Assembly (NCBI GenBank): GCA_023386315.1
Contig: JAEWJZ010000025.1
Span: forward strand, 62,001 to 126,000
Direction of reading: 5' to 3'
DNA: 64,000 bases
Source of the DNA: Bacillota bacterium
GTDB lineage: Bacteria; Bacillota; Clostridia; Lachnospirales; Lachnospiraceae
Positions within the stretch are counted from its first letter, which is position 1. Every line of letters begins with the position of its first letter. Positions 34,661-43,945 of the stretch are shown piece by piece. A program made the position numbers and the translations under genes. The notes beneath the pieces were generated by a model. It was not told the DNA's origin and did not search any database. It saw only the letters and a program-made list of their open reading frames with translations.

Positions 34661-37600
34661 ATGTCAGATCATTCCTTGGAACTTTTTCAAACAGATACAA
34701 GGCACTGGTTTGAAGGTGCACTTGGTACACCTACCCTGGTTCAGAAACAGGCCTGGCCTGAAATCGCATCGGGCAGACACACCCTTGTTTCAGCGCCTAC
34801 CGGAACTGGTAAGACACTGACGGCCTTTTTGATATTTCTTGACAGGCTTTTAGAGGAAGCTTTAAGAGGACAGTTAAATCAGGAACTGCAGCTGATTTAT
34901 ATTTCTCCGTTAAAATCTCTGGCTGGTGATATCAGGGAGAATCTCCGGCGGCCTATGGAAGGAATTGTGGAGGAGAGAAAAAAATCAGGGAATTTTAACG
35001 GACAGGAGCTGACCGTGGGAATCCGGACCGGAGATACCACACAAAAAGAGCGGAATCAGATGATTAAAAAGCCCCCCCATATTCTCATAACAACTCCGGA
35101 ATCCTTATATCTGATGCTGACCAGTAAATCGGGACAGAAAATCTTAAGGACTGCAAAAGCGCTGATCATCGATGAGCTCCATGTGATGATTGATACTAAA
35201 AGGGGAGCCCATTTAATGCTTTCTGCGGCCAGACTGGACAGGCTCTGCAAAAAGCCTTTGCAGCGTATCGGGTTATCCGCTACCATTGAACCTCTTGATC
35301 TTGCGGCGAAGTACCTGGCGCCGGGGGAGGTTTCCATTGTTGCGCCCAAAATGAATAAGGAGATACGGATTGAAGTAAAAAGTCCTTTTTCAGACGGCAG
35401 CATCCAGGGGAAGGATTCAGTCTGGAAAGACATTGCAAAGACGGTATATTCTTATATAGGCGGATCAGGCAGTTCTCTGGCATTTGTGGAAGGACGGGCA
35501 TATGCAGAAAAGCTCGCCCATTTCATTAACGAATCAGGCGGAGATGGTTTTGCCCGCACCCATCATGGGAGCTTATCAAAGGAGCAGCGGTTTGAAGTGG
35601 AACAGGCACTTCGTAATGGCTCTTTAAAGCTTCTCTGTACCACCTCGTCCATGGAACTTGGCATTGATGTGGGGGAGATTGAACAGGTATTCCAGATCGG
35701 ATGCCCGCGTTCTGTTTCCAGTACCATGCAGCGCCTGGGGCGGGCAGGGCACAATCCCGGCCGCGTCAGTGTCATGTATATGTTTCCCAGAGAGGCGGCG
35801 GAAGGATTGTTCTGCGGATTTACTGCAGATGCAGCCAGAAACGGTAAAATTGAATACGCCAGCCCGCCCAGGCTATGCCTGGATGTTCTTGCCCAGCATC
35901 TTGTTTCCATGGCGTGTACCCAGGAATATGGCGTGGAGGATGTGATGGATATTCTGTCAGGAGCGTATCCGTTTTATGACGTAACTGCAGAGGAGGTAAA
36001 AGGTATTCTGCGGATGCTGGCAGGTGACTATGAGCATGAAAGGGATATTCCGGTGAGACCCCGTATTATTTACGACAGGATACATGACCGGGTGAGCGGG
36101 GATGCCTACAGCCGTATGCTGGCAGTCAGCGCAGGGGGAACCATACCCGACAGAGGCCTTTATACAGTCCGGTCGGAATCTGGAGTCAGACTGGGAGAGC
36201 TTGATGAAGAATTTGTCTTTGAAACAAGAATCGGGGACCGGTTTTTACTTGGAACATTTGCGTGGCAGATCGTCAACATAATGCGGGATACAGTGATTGT
36301 GTCTCCGGCAAGTCCTTCCGGCGCCAGGCTTCCTTTCTGGCATGGAGACATCAAGGGGCGCAGGATGAGAACTGGACTGGTGTTCGGAGAAATATTGCGC
36401 AGATTCAATCAGGCAGGAAGCGGGAAAGCCATTTTGACAGAACTTAAAAAACTGGGATTAGATGAACAGACTGGGGAACGTGCTCTGGATTATCTGCTCA
36501 GCCAGCAAAAAAGCACGGGGATTTTTCCTGATGACAGAACCATTCTGGTGGAACACTTTATGGATGAAAACAGCAATCATCAGATGATGGTTCATTCTGT
36601 ATTTGGACGCCAGGTCAACGAACCCCTGTCCCTTCTTATGACAGAAGCTGCAAAGCATCATGTGGAAACCACCATAAACTGTGTGGCAGATGACGATGGT
36701 TTTTTGTTGTTTCCTTATGATGGAAAGCCGTTGCCGGATGGACTTATTTATGAAATATCTCCTCAAAAGGCAGGCCAGATTGTGGCTGCATTACTTCCGG
36801 AAACGCCCTTATTTAATATGAATTTTCGTTATAATGCTGCCAGGGCGCTGATGATGGGAGTAAGGAATCAGAAGCGGCAGCCTCTCTGGATCCAGAGAAT
36901 GAAAAGTGCCCAGATGCTTTCTTTTCTGGTTAAACAGGAAAACCATCCCATTCTGAAGGAAACAAAACGGGAATGTCTGGAAGACTTCTGGGATTTAAAA
37001 GGATTGGAAACCATTTTATATGAAATACAATCGGGAAAAATTCAGATAAAGGAGATGTATTTAGAAACACCTTCCCCCATGTCATTGCCATTAAGGCGTC
37101 AGACAGAAGCTTCCATGATGTATGATTATTCTCCAACGCCTCAGAACATCCATGAGGCTGCGAAGGAGGCGCTTCATGAGGCAGCAGGAATCACGCCGGA
37201 ACCGGAACATCTGGCCAGTGTTTCCCGGAGGCTGCATCTTCCGGAAGATGAAATACAGCTTCATACTCTTCTTATGATAGAGGGGGATTTAGAAGCAGGA
37301 GAACTTGATATTCCTATCGAATGGCTGGAATTCCTGGCGTCGGAGGGAAGAGCGCTTTACGTAGAGCCTGGTTTATGGATTGCAGCAGAGCATGAAAATG
37401 ATTATGAGAATGCCCTGGTTAAGGGGCAGAAGAACGCTGGAAAACGAATTGTCCAGAGACTTTTGAGATATCGGGGAGCAAAATCGCTGGAAGAAGTGGC
37501 AGAGCGGTATTTATGGACAGATGAGAAGACGCTTGGTATTTTATCTGCTTTGTGTGACCAGGGGAAGGTGATCCTTAAGGATGGCATTTATTATCACTCT

Positions 37601-38788
37601 GAGCTTTATGACAGGGCAAGAAATGAAACGATAAAAAGCCGGAGGAAGCAGATTACTACGCTTCCTCCAGATCGGTATGCTGCCCTTATGGCAATGCGTC
37701 TGCGGATATCTGCATCTCCTTTCGAACAGCTGGAAGCAGCGGTATACGGGCTTTCGGATCAGCCCTTTCAGGCGCAAATGTGGGAGACTGTACTTTTGCC
37801 TGCACGGGTTAACAACTATCGCCCGGAACTCATGGATTCTCTTTTGGCAGCAGGAAAAGTGTTCTGGCAGCTGGGGGCGGGGTTCTGCCTTACCTTTCAT
37901 CAGACTGCAGACATTGACTGGACTGCAGATTTATCAGAAGTCTGTGAACTGCTGGAAGGAGAGGAGAAAGCCGTGTACGGTGCCTTGTTAAAACACGGTG
38001 CAAGCTTCATGCAGAGACTGGAAGAAATCATGGGAAAGTCGCCTTATGAAGCTCTTTTTTCACTGGCAGAAAAGGGGCTTGTAAGCGCAGACAGTCTGAT
38101 TCCGGTCAGGCAGCTTATGAGCAGGGATAAACTAAATAAGGGGACAGTACGCCAGCGGGTAAACGCAAGGACAAAGATTCTGTTAACAGGCAGATGGGAA
38201 GTCATCCGCCCACTTAAGGACTTTACAGTTGAACAGATGCTTGACCGTAACTTTGATAAAGCACTCATAGTCTGCAGGGAGACAATAAAAGAGATGACAT
38301 GGTGTGCAGCACTGGAGACACTGAGGATCTGGGAATATACAGGCAGAGTGCGCAGGGGATATTTTATCGAAGGCCTGTCTGGTATTCAGTTTATCCGGGA
38401 TAAAGACTATGCGGGGACCATGGTAAGCCTTTTAAGTCCCAGAGAAGAAGTGGTCTGGCTAAATGGCGCTGATCCCGCCCAGCTTTGGGGAAAAGTGCTG
38501 CATCACCAGGAAGGAAAACCATTTTTAAATGTACAGGGAACGGCGGTTGCATTAAGAGCAGGAACCCCGGCAGCAGTTTTTGAACGCCAGGGCAGGGTTC
38601 TTCGGATATTTGATATGGATTGTGCCGGAGAGGTACTTGCGGAGTTCGTCAGGGAATTTATGGCACACAGGATATTTCCTTCCCGTAACAGAATTGTGAT
38701 AAAGGAATATTCAAAAGAAGCGGAAAGCCTTCTTCGAACTGCCGGGTTTCGCCGTGAGCTTCAGGATTATGTACTGTACTGCCTTTAG
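34661..38788 (+). CDS. Lhr-like superfamily 2 DNA/RNA helicase
   Basis: 1375 residues from the ATG behind GGAGG; a GTG 30 bases upstream would precede that site. Motifs: Walker A APTGTGKT (Lys51), DEAH-type IIDELH (Asp171), and motif VI QRLGRAGH near residue 370. A winged-helix and the large Lhr C-terminal region follow. Lhr helicases unwind branched DNA or RNA-DNA hybrids and act in repair. The length is close to that of full-length bacterial Lhr (about 1400-1500). It follows the EFR1 gene by 53 bases, probably without functional link. Confidence 0.9.
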   Translation: MSDHSLELFQTDTRHWFEGALGTPTLVQKQAWPEIASGRHTLVSAPTGTGKTLTAFLIFLDRLLEEALRGQLNQELQLIYISPLKSLAGDIRENLRRPMEGIVEERKKSGNFNGQELTVGIRTGDTTQKERNQMIKKPPHILITTPESLYLMLTSKSGQKILRTAKALIIDELHVMIDTKRGAHLMLSAARLDRLCKKPLQRIGLSATIEPLDLAAKYLAPGEVSIVAPKMNKEIRIEVKSPFSDGSIQGKDSVWKDIAKTVYSYIGGSGSSLAFVEGRAYAEKLAHFINESGGDGFARTHHGSLSKEQRFEVEQALRNGSLKLLCTTSSMELGIDVGEIEQVFQIGCPRSVSSTMQRLGRAGHNPGRVSVMYMFPREAAEGLFCGFTADAARNGKIEYASPPRLCLDVLAQHLVSMACTQEYGVEDVMDILSGAYPFYDVTAEEVKGILRMLAGDYEHERDIPVRPRIIYDRIHDRVSGDAYSRMLAVSAGGTIPDRGLYTVRSESGVRLGELDEEFVFETRIGDRFLLGTFAWQIVNIMRDTVIVSPASPSGARLPFWHGDIKGRRMRTGLVFGEILRRFNQAGSGKAILTELKKLGLDEQTGERALDYLLSQQKSTGIFPDDRTILVEHFMDENSNHQMMVHSVFGRQVNEPLSLLMTEAAKHHVETTINCVADDDGFLLFPYDGKPLPDGLIYEISPQKAGQIVAALLPETPLFNMNFRYNAARALMMGVRNQKRQPLWIQRMKSAQMLSFLVKQENHPILKETKRECLEDFWDLKGLETILYEIQSGKIQIKEMYLETPSPMSLPLRRQTEASMMYDYSPTPQNIHEAAKEALHEAAGITPEPEHLASVSRRLHLPEDEIQLHTLLMIEGDLEAGELDIPIEWLEFLASEGRALYVEPGLWIAAEHENDYENALVKGQKNAGKRIVQRLLRYRGAKSLEEVAERYLWTDEKTLGILSALCDQGKVILKDGIYYHSELYDRARNETIKSRRKQITTLPPDRYAALMAMRLRISASPFEQLEAAVYGLSDQPFQAQMWETVLLPARVNNYRPELMDSLLAAGKVFWQLGAGFCLTFHQTADIDWTADLSEVCELLEGEEKAVYGALLKHGASFMQRLEEIMGKSPYEALFSLAEKGLVSADSLIPVRQLMSRDKLNKGTVRQRVNARTKILLTGRWEVIRPLKDFTVEQMLDRNFDKALIVCRETIKEMTWCAALETLRIWEYTGRVRRGYFIEGLSGIQFIRDKDYAGTMVSLLSPREEVVWLNGADPAQLWGKVLHHQEGKPFLNVQGTAVALRAGTPAAVFERQGRVLRIFDMDCAGEVLAEFVREFMAHRIFPSRNRIVIKEYSKEAESLLRTAGFRRELQDYVLYCL

Positions 38789-38849
38789 AGACATGGAAAT
38801 CATGAGGGGATCATAGAATTAAAATAATATGATATTGAGGGTTAAGAGT

Positions 38850-39680
38850 ATGAATATATTAATTTCAATATGTGAAAGTTTTTTAATACCAGCTAAGGTA
38901 ATGCTATATTCACTTTGCAGATTTCATCATGATGTTGATGTCTACTTATTATTTGGTTCTTTGAAAAAAGAAGAAATCAGGGATTTGGAACTTTTTCTGG
39001 TCAATAAGTGCAATGCAAGGCTTCATCCGGTCTGCGCCTTAGGATTCTTTACCAATGTACCCCTTTCCAGCCTCTATAATAAGCCGGAATTGTATTACAG
39101 ACTGCTAGCGCCATATTTACTTCCGGCAGAACTTGACAGAGTGCTGTATCTGGATGCGGATATCATTATTAATGAATCGCTGGAAGAATTTTATAATCAG
39201 AGTTTTGAAGGCAGTTATGCTGCTGTCGTTAAGGACCGTTTTGATGATATTGATAAAGTCGTTTTGCTTAAAACAAAACTCGGGTTAAAAAAAGAGGATG
39301 CATATTTTAATTCGGGAGTCATGCTGTTTAACCTGGGGTTGTTTCGGAAAATGATAAAACTGGAGGATATTAGGGCTTTGATTGAAGAGAAGAGAGAAGT
39401 TCTGCTCTATTTTGATCAGGACATTTTAAATTGTCTTCTAAAGGAGCATAAGAAGCTTTGCGGTACTGAGTATAATACCCAGACTTATCCATTTGACCAA
39501 TATAGTTTATCCGATATAAAAACATCAGCAGCAGTGATTCATTTTACAGGAGTTCCCAAACCGTGGGATCCGGATTATGACGGTACGCTGGATTATCTAT
39601 ACTGGAGAAATGCCCTGAATGCGGGATTTGTGGATGATTATCTGGACTACTGGGAGAAAAAATGCGGGCAGATTACATGA
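38850..39680 (+). CDS. Glycosyltransferase family 8 protein
   Basis: 276 residues; the start MNILISICESFLIPAKVMLYSL is the family's usual N-terminus and is preceded by TTGAGGG, so an ATG 21 bases upstream is less likely. The GT-A fold motif DxD is in YLDADIII (Asp102, Asp104), followed by YFNSGVMLFNL and FDQDILN. GT8 enzymes move glucose or galactose from UDP-sugars onto lipopolysaccharide, teichoic acid or glycoprotein; the acceptor here is unknown. The end of the gene overlaps the terminator of the opposing protease gene. Confidence 0.88.
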   Translation: MNILISICESFLIPAKVMLYSLCRFHHDVDVYLLFGSLKKEEIRDLELFLVNKCNARLHPVCALGFFTNVPLSSLYNKPELYYRLLAPYLLPAELDRVLYLDADIIINESLEEFYNQSFEGSYAAVVKDRFDDIDKVVLLKTKLGLKKEDAYFNSGVMLFNLGLFRKMIKLEDIRALIEEKREVLLYFDQDILNCLLKEHKKLCGTEYNTQTYPFDQYSLSDIKTSAAVIHFTGVPKPWDPDYDGTLDYLYWRNALNAGFVDDYLDYWEKKCGQIT

Positions 39681-39704
39681 TCTTTAGTTCCGGTCTGCCC
39701 GCTT
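39655..39704 (-). terminator. Terminator of the M6 protease gene (minus strand)
   Basis: GCGGGCAGA/TCTGCCCGC forms a perfect nine-base stem. Read on the minus strand it is followed by ATTTTTT, which makes it a strong terminator for the protease transcript. In the plus direction the tail is only TTAAATT, so it is weaker there. It overlaps the last codons of the GT8 gene. Confidence 0.8.
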
Positions 39705-39725
39705 AAATTCAGTTATTTATTATGT

Positions 39726-41789
39726 TTATTTTTCATATACTTTCCATTCAAGAATACCGGTTGAGCTGGTTCCCTTTGAATCCATTACGATGGAAACAGC
39801 CATTGTATTTACAGGTGTAAAGGTGGTTGTATTATATTGATTAATTTTTGTACCAAGACCTTTTGGATTCTGAACTTCCTGCCATGCACTTCCATCCCAG
39901 TAATAGATGTGGTAGGAAGCAGGTACATCAATTCCCTGGCCATCTTTAAACCAATAGAGATCACAGCCTGTTATGGTGTGGTTTTCATTAAATGTGTACT
40001 GAACCCATTGTGATCCGGTTTTCGGCCAGTTTCCGTAAACAGCGCCGCTTCGGTCGTTTGAGTCTGCAGGATCAATTCCATCATTCAGTGCGCTTATATT
40101 TTCCCAGTCGGATACGTAAGAAGTAGTGGCAGCAGCTTGTCCGGCTATATTTTTAAACTCTGGTTCCGGGTCCGGGGTAGGATCCGGATTTTGGCTGGAG
40201 GCAGACTGCACAAAGGTCATTTCAGTACCCGGATTGCTGATCTGTGATAATTCCAGACCGGATTCCCACTCATTCCACCACCTGGAATCCGGAGTCGTAG
40301 CGCTGGTAAAAGAATCTCTGTATCCTGCCCGGAATAAATCGCCTCTGTTTCCTCCGTTCACATTTCGTTCCAGATCAAATTTTCCATCTGCCTGTTCAAG
40401 AGATACTAAGTAATGACTGCCGGAAGTCATTTCATTTTTGGAATTATTCCCCTTTTCATCCACGTGCCAGATGGCCAGTCCTGCATCCGGTACGTCAGCA
40501 TATCTGCCGTTTCTTTGTATGTTTTCTATTAAAAAATATTCATTTGACTGACTGCCAGACCATTTATAAGAATAGGAATTTCCATTACCATCAGCAACTG
40601 CAGCAAATTTTGTTCCGGCACCATATTCGTTCATGTTCATGGGCAGATTCCAGCGGGATATAATATTTCTGCAGTATGGATCCGGCGGCACCGGATTCTT
40701 ATCATTTAAAACTGTGCTCATTAAGCTGTATGCTCCGGTACCCTGTGAATCACCATCGTAATCATAAAGATCCGGATAACCGTAAATCATATGGCCGCTT
40801 TCATGGCATATTGTGTAGAGCGACATGTCACTGCCTATGTTAGACATCTCATATTTCTGAATTTTGACACCGCTGATATAATCGGACTTGGGATACCATG
40901 ACTGATGGGGCCATAAGCCCTTTGCCCATCCGGCATCTGGCGTTCCTGCGTAAAGGAGGTTAACGGCTTTTAAGTACCCTCTGGAATCAGTGGTAAGAGA
41001 GGACAGGTTAAATCCGGAAGACTTAAGCCATTGAAAAGTCTCCTCAGCAAGTTCATCTGATTTTGCATAGGAACCGGTTTGTTCATAAATGTCGTCGTAA
41101 TAGGATTTGGGGTGCCTGGCTGTATAAAATCCTATTAATGTATTGGTATAAGTGACTTTTCCACCGGAAACATCATAATAATAATCTTTTATGGATCCAT
41201 TGTTGTGAAAGCCTGTGTAACCTGTTTCGTTAAAGAAACGGTCTATTTCTGACTGTTCGATATCACTTTTTACATCTGGAAAATCAACTAAAACCGTCAG
41301 GCCTTTCACATCGCCGGAAGCCATTATTTTTGAATCCAGGAGACCTCTGCCCAAATCACTATCTGATTCCGGAACATTTTTTAAGTCAGTTCCATGGAGC
41401 CTTTTCCTGACTTCATCAACTTTATCTTCGATTGCTTCTTTTCTAATTTTCACATGCTTTTCCAGGTTATTTCTTCCCTGATCTTCGGATCCTCGGCTGT
41501 TATTTCCTTTATAGACGATTCCTGCAGATACATACTCTGTCTCGTCTTCATTTAATTTTGCATAACAGATCCAGCCGTTTTCATCACGGCAGAGGGTGTA
41601 TCCCTCCGGAGTCTCTATCTGCTGGAAATATTCATCTCCTGTGGCATTAACTAAAACCTTACTGCCATCGGGCTGTACTAACTCAAACTGTTTGTTGACA
41701 TAGGGAGCTGCTAAAACGCTGGAGCTCATGATTGTAAACATCGCTGCAGCGGTAAATCCAGTCGCTAAATATTTGATTTTTCTTCGCAT
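39726..41789 (-). CDS. Secreted M6-family metalloprotease with C-terminal discoidin-like domain
   Basis: 687 residues. An N-terminal signal peptide (~1-27, ending VLAAPYV) directs export. A propeptide of ~100 residues precedes the catalytic domain. Zinc ligands are in HESGHMIYGYPD (His329, Glu330, His333, with Asp340), as in immune inhibitor A-type M6 enzymes. A proline-rich linker (NPDPTPDPEPE, ~residue 530) leads to a galactose-binding-like F5/8 domain (~545-687) that could tether the enzyme to sugars. It lacks an LPXTG anchor, so it is probably released or loosely bound. Substrates could be host or plant glycoproteins; not shown. Transcribed alone. Confidence 0.87.
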   Translation of the reverse strand: MRRKIKYLATGFTAAAMFTIMSSSVLAAPYVNKQFELVQPDGSKVLVNATGDEYFQQIETPEGYTLCRDENGWICYAKLNEDETEYVSAGIVYKGNNSRGSEDQGRNNLEKHVKIRKEAIEDKVDEVRKRLHGTDLKNVPESDSDLGRGLLDSKIMASGDVKGLTVLVDFPDVKSDIEQSEIDRFFNETGYTGFHNNGSIKDYYYDVSGGKVTYTNTLIGFYTARHPKSYYDDIYEQTGSYAKSDELAEETFQWLKSSGFNLSSLTTDSRGYLKAVNLLYAGTPDAGWAKGLWPHQSWYPKSDYISGVKIQKYEMSNIGSDMSLYTICHESGHMIYGYPDLYDYDGDSQGTGAYSLMSTVLNDKNPVPPDPYCRNIISRWNLPMNMNEYGAGTKFAAVADGNGNSYSYKWSGSQSNEYFLIENIQRNGRYADVPDAGLAIWHVDEKGNNSKNEMTSGSHYLVSLEQADGKFDLERNVNGGNRGDLFRAGYRDSFTSATTPDSRWWNEWESGLELSQISNPGTEMTFVQSASSQNPDPTPDPEPEFKNIAGQAAATTSYVSDWENISALNDGIDPADSNDRSGAVYGNWPKTGSQWVQYTFNENHTITGCDLYWFKDGQGIDVPASYHIYYWDGSAWQEVQNPKGLGTKINQYNTTTFTPVNTMAVSIVMDSKGTSSTGILEWKVYEK

Positions 41790-42085
41790 TCTTAATTCCT
41801 TTCGTTTTCATCTTTTGCTTTTCATACCCCTGTTACTTTTCATACTTCTTCAGTGAGTGTCAGTTGGTTATTGTAAATTCCGCAATGGAACCACCCCCCC
41901 CCTGTAAAATTATTTACTTCACAAAAGCTTTATCGTATATATTTCTGAATTAATAACATATGTCAATAAATATTAAGAATTATTAATAATTGTTAATAAT
42001 ATGTCTATAAATGAAAAAAGTCACTAAAATACCTATTAATAATTAGAAAAAAACACAAAAAAGGATCAATGTAACAAAAATAAAA
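41790..42085 (-). promoter_or_regulatory. AT-rich upstream region of the M6 protease with a nine-C tract
   Basis: On the minus strand TTGACA (complement of 41961-41966) with a TATATA-like -10 at 41936-41941 (19-base spacing) could drive the protease. A run of nine C on the plus strand (41894-41902; nine G in the mRNA) lies in the probable 5' leader, about 105 bases before the start codon. No gene seen in the remaining AT-rich sequence. Confidence 0.4.
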
Positions 42086-42124
42086 ATGAAAAAAACAGGC
42101 CGATTTACTATAAATCGGTCTGCA
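42086..42124 (-). terminator. Terminator of the small minus-strand gene
   Basis: CAGGCCGATTTA/TAAATCGGTCTG, 12 pairs (one G-U) with a three-base loop. On the minus strand the stem is followed by seven T. Confidence 0.85.
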
Positions 42125-42199
42125 CCCATATCGTTTTCCATATAATTCCAGTTATTTATGCCCTGCTTATTTACACCTGTTTTCAAATCATGTATCATA

Positions 42200-42406
42200 T
42201 TAATAAGTGTTGTTTACTGACCCTGGCTTAATAATAGATTGAACGTATGCCAGCATTTCCTGTTTTGACTGGATTGTTTCTGCGTGATTAACCATATGCT
42301 GCTGTTCTTTTTCCGGCAGGGAAAAGAAATAATTCATTGCCTGGAATTCTTCCAGTGCCAGTCCAAAACCTACAGGTAAATCAACGCCCTGAGTGTACTT
42401 TTTCAT
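42200..42406 (-). CDS. Small conserved-looking protein, 68 residues, unknown function
   Basis: An AAGGAGG site lies seven bases before the ATG on the minus strand, and a strong terminator lies about 75 bases after the stop. Sequence begins MKKYTQGVDLPVGFGLALEE. It is mostly helical by composition, acidic in the middle (FFSLPEKEQQHMVNHAETIQ), with no cysteine and no membrane segment. I recognise no domain. Translation signals and the dedicated terminator support a real gene. Confidence 0.6.
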   Translation of the reverse strand: MKKYTQGVDLPVGFGLALEEFQAMNYFFSLPEKEQQHMVNHAETIQSKQEMLAYVQSIIKPGSVNNTY

Positions 42407-42529
42407 TGAGACCTCCTTGTATTTTATTGCATAAATTATTTGTTATTATAATATTTTTTTATCTAAGTATTCAGTAACTGGCAATAATCATAAAACAGAT
42501 TCCTTTGAGGAATCCCAGGAGGATCCATA

Positions 42530-42810
42530 ATGCTATTTTTCGCTGTACTTTTTATTACATTAGCTTTAATTTTTTATATGCTGGGAGTTTTCGGTGAGAA
42601 AGTGCAAAAGACATAAGCACCATAAGCTTTCACACAGCGACTGGATTAGCAGCGATTTTACTCATGCTGATACACGCAGTCTGGGCAACTGTAGTTTTAA
42701 AACGGAACAATCAGGAACTTATGGCCGGATTTCACAAATACAGCCTGATTGTGTGGCTGATCTGGCTGATTCCTTATTTTTCCGGCATGTTCACACGCAT
42801 GGTCAGATAG
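42530..42810 (+). pseudogene. HsmA-family (TIGR03987) membrane protein, internally deleted
   Basis: After a good CAGGAGG site, the frame reads MLFFAVLFITLALIFYMLGV and stops after 28 codons. The family continues in another frame from about 42616: SFHTATGLAAILLMLIHAVW, then FHKYSLIVWLIWLIPYFSGM and a stop. These are the first and the last two membrane helices of HsmA-type proteins, named for a heme-responsive membrane protein in Clostridioides difficile. The second helix region, roughly 35-40 residues, is absent. A CATAAGC direct repeat sits at the junction (42612 and 42621). Deletion plus frameshift makes it non-functional. Confidence 0.72.
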
Positions 42811-42828
42811 CAGAAAAGGAGAGTTAAA

Positions 42829-43776
42829 ATGATTCTTAGTGCGAGCCGCCGGACTGATATTCCGGCGTTTTATTCTGAATGGATGCTGAATCGTTTAAGG
42901 GAAGGGTATGTGCTGGTTCCAAATCCAAGAAATCCTTATCGGTTAAGCCGCATACAGCTAAGTCCTGAAATCGTGGACTGCATCGTTTTCTGGACGAAGA
43001 ATCCAAAAGAAATGATTTTGAAGCTTGACACCATATCCGCAATGGGATATGATTTTTATATGCAGTTTACCCTCACCCCTTATGGAAGAGAGGTGGAAGA
43101 ATATCTTCCGGATAAAAAAGAGCTGATCGCCACATTTCAGGAGCTTGGCGTAAGACTGGGTCCCAGACGTGTCATCTGGCGCTATGATCCGGTTATTTTA
43201 ACCAGTCAGATGGATGTGGCATATCATCTAAGATGTTTTGATAAGATGGCTGGCTTGCTGCAGGGCAGCACCAAGAAATGTATTTTCAGTTTCCTTGATT
43301 TTTATGCCAGGCTGAAAGCTCCTTTACGGGAGTTTGGAGCCCTTCCCATACAGGAAGAGGAGATGTACCGGATCGGAGAAGGATTCTCTCAGATTGCACA
43401 AAAGTACGGCATACAATTATCTGCCTGCTGTGAATCTGCTGATTTAAGCCGGTTTGGTATTACCCAGGCTTCCTGCATTGACGGAGATTTAATTGAAGAG
43501 CTCACCGGCTGCAGTCTTCGTAAACGCAGGGATACAGGGCAGCGTCCCGGCTGCAGCTGTATGGAAAGCGTGGATATTGGCAGTTATGACAGCTGCGTTC
43601 ATGGCTGTAAGTACTGCTATGGAGTTTTTTCACTGGAACGGGCACGCAGAAACAAAGAGAGCCATGACCCCAAAGCACCTGTTTTGTTTGGAACCCCACC
43701 TGAAGATGCAATTATAACAGAAAGACCCGTAAAATCTCTAAAGGATGGACAGATGGATTTCTTTCACCTCATTTAG
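42829..43776 (+). CDS. DUF1848 protein with a C-terminal CxxxCxxC motif
   Basis: 315 residues. The N-terminus MILSASRRTDIPAFYSEWM and the segments VFWTKNPKEM and WRYDPVILT define DUF1848, a family without assigned function. Near the end, SCVHGCKYCYG contains CxxxCxxC (Cys256, Cys260, Cys263), the spacing of a radical SAM 4Fe-4S site. Further cysteines occur in LSACCESAD and PGCSCMES. It may bind an iron-sulfur cluster; whether it uses SAM is unknown. It starts 18 bases after the HsmA-family pseudogene, behind an AAAGGAGAG site, and appears intact. Confidence 0.8.
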   Translation: MILSASRRTDIPAFYSEWMLNRLREGYVLVPNPRNPYRLSRIQLSPEIVDCIVFWTKNPKEMILKLDTISAMGYDFYMQFTLTPYGREVEEYLPDKKELIATFQELGVRLGPRRVIWRYDPVILTSQMDVAYHLRCFDKMAGLLQGSTKKCIFSFLDFYARLKAPLREFGALPIQEEEMYRIGEGFSQIAQKYGIQLSACCESADLSRFGITQASCIDGDLIEELTGCSLRKRRDTGQRPGCSCMESVDIGSYDSCVHGCKYCYGVFSLERARRNKESHDPKAPVLFGTPPEDAIITERPVKSLKDGQMDFFHLI

Positions 43777-43880
43777 CAGCTGATTAACATACATGTCTGA
43801 ACCTTTCTTTGTGCTGACAACCGTCTTAATTTTCCTGACATTAAATCATAAGACTACGAACATAAAACATATATTAAAAA

Positions 43881-43917
43881 AGGCTGATTGACTGACAGAC
43901 AAGCAGGAGATCAGCCT
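43881..43917. repeat. Inverted repeat, terminator-like on the minus strand
   Basis: AGGCTGAT (43881) and ATCAGCCT (43910) form a perfect eight-base stem. On the minus strand it is followed by five or six T. No minus-strand gene ends here, so its role is unclear. It lies in the leader of the sensor kinase gene. Confidence 0.5.
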
Positions 43918-43945
43918 GATAGCTGAGGGGTGACCTGAATTATTT

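Noticed and set aside
42594..42827. 77-codon plus-strand frame before the DUF1848 gene
   Set aside because: It is the wrong frame of the HsmA-family remnant; the membrane helices are found in the other two frames.
43881..43917. Terminator for the DUF1848 gene
   Set aside because: The T run is on the wrong side for plus-strand transcription.
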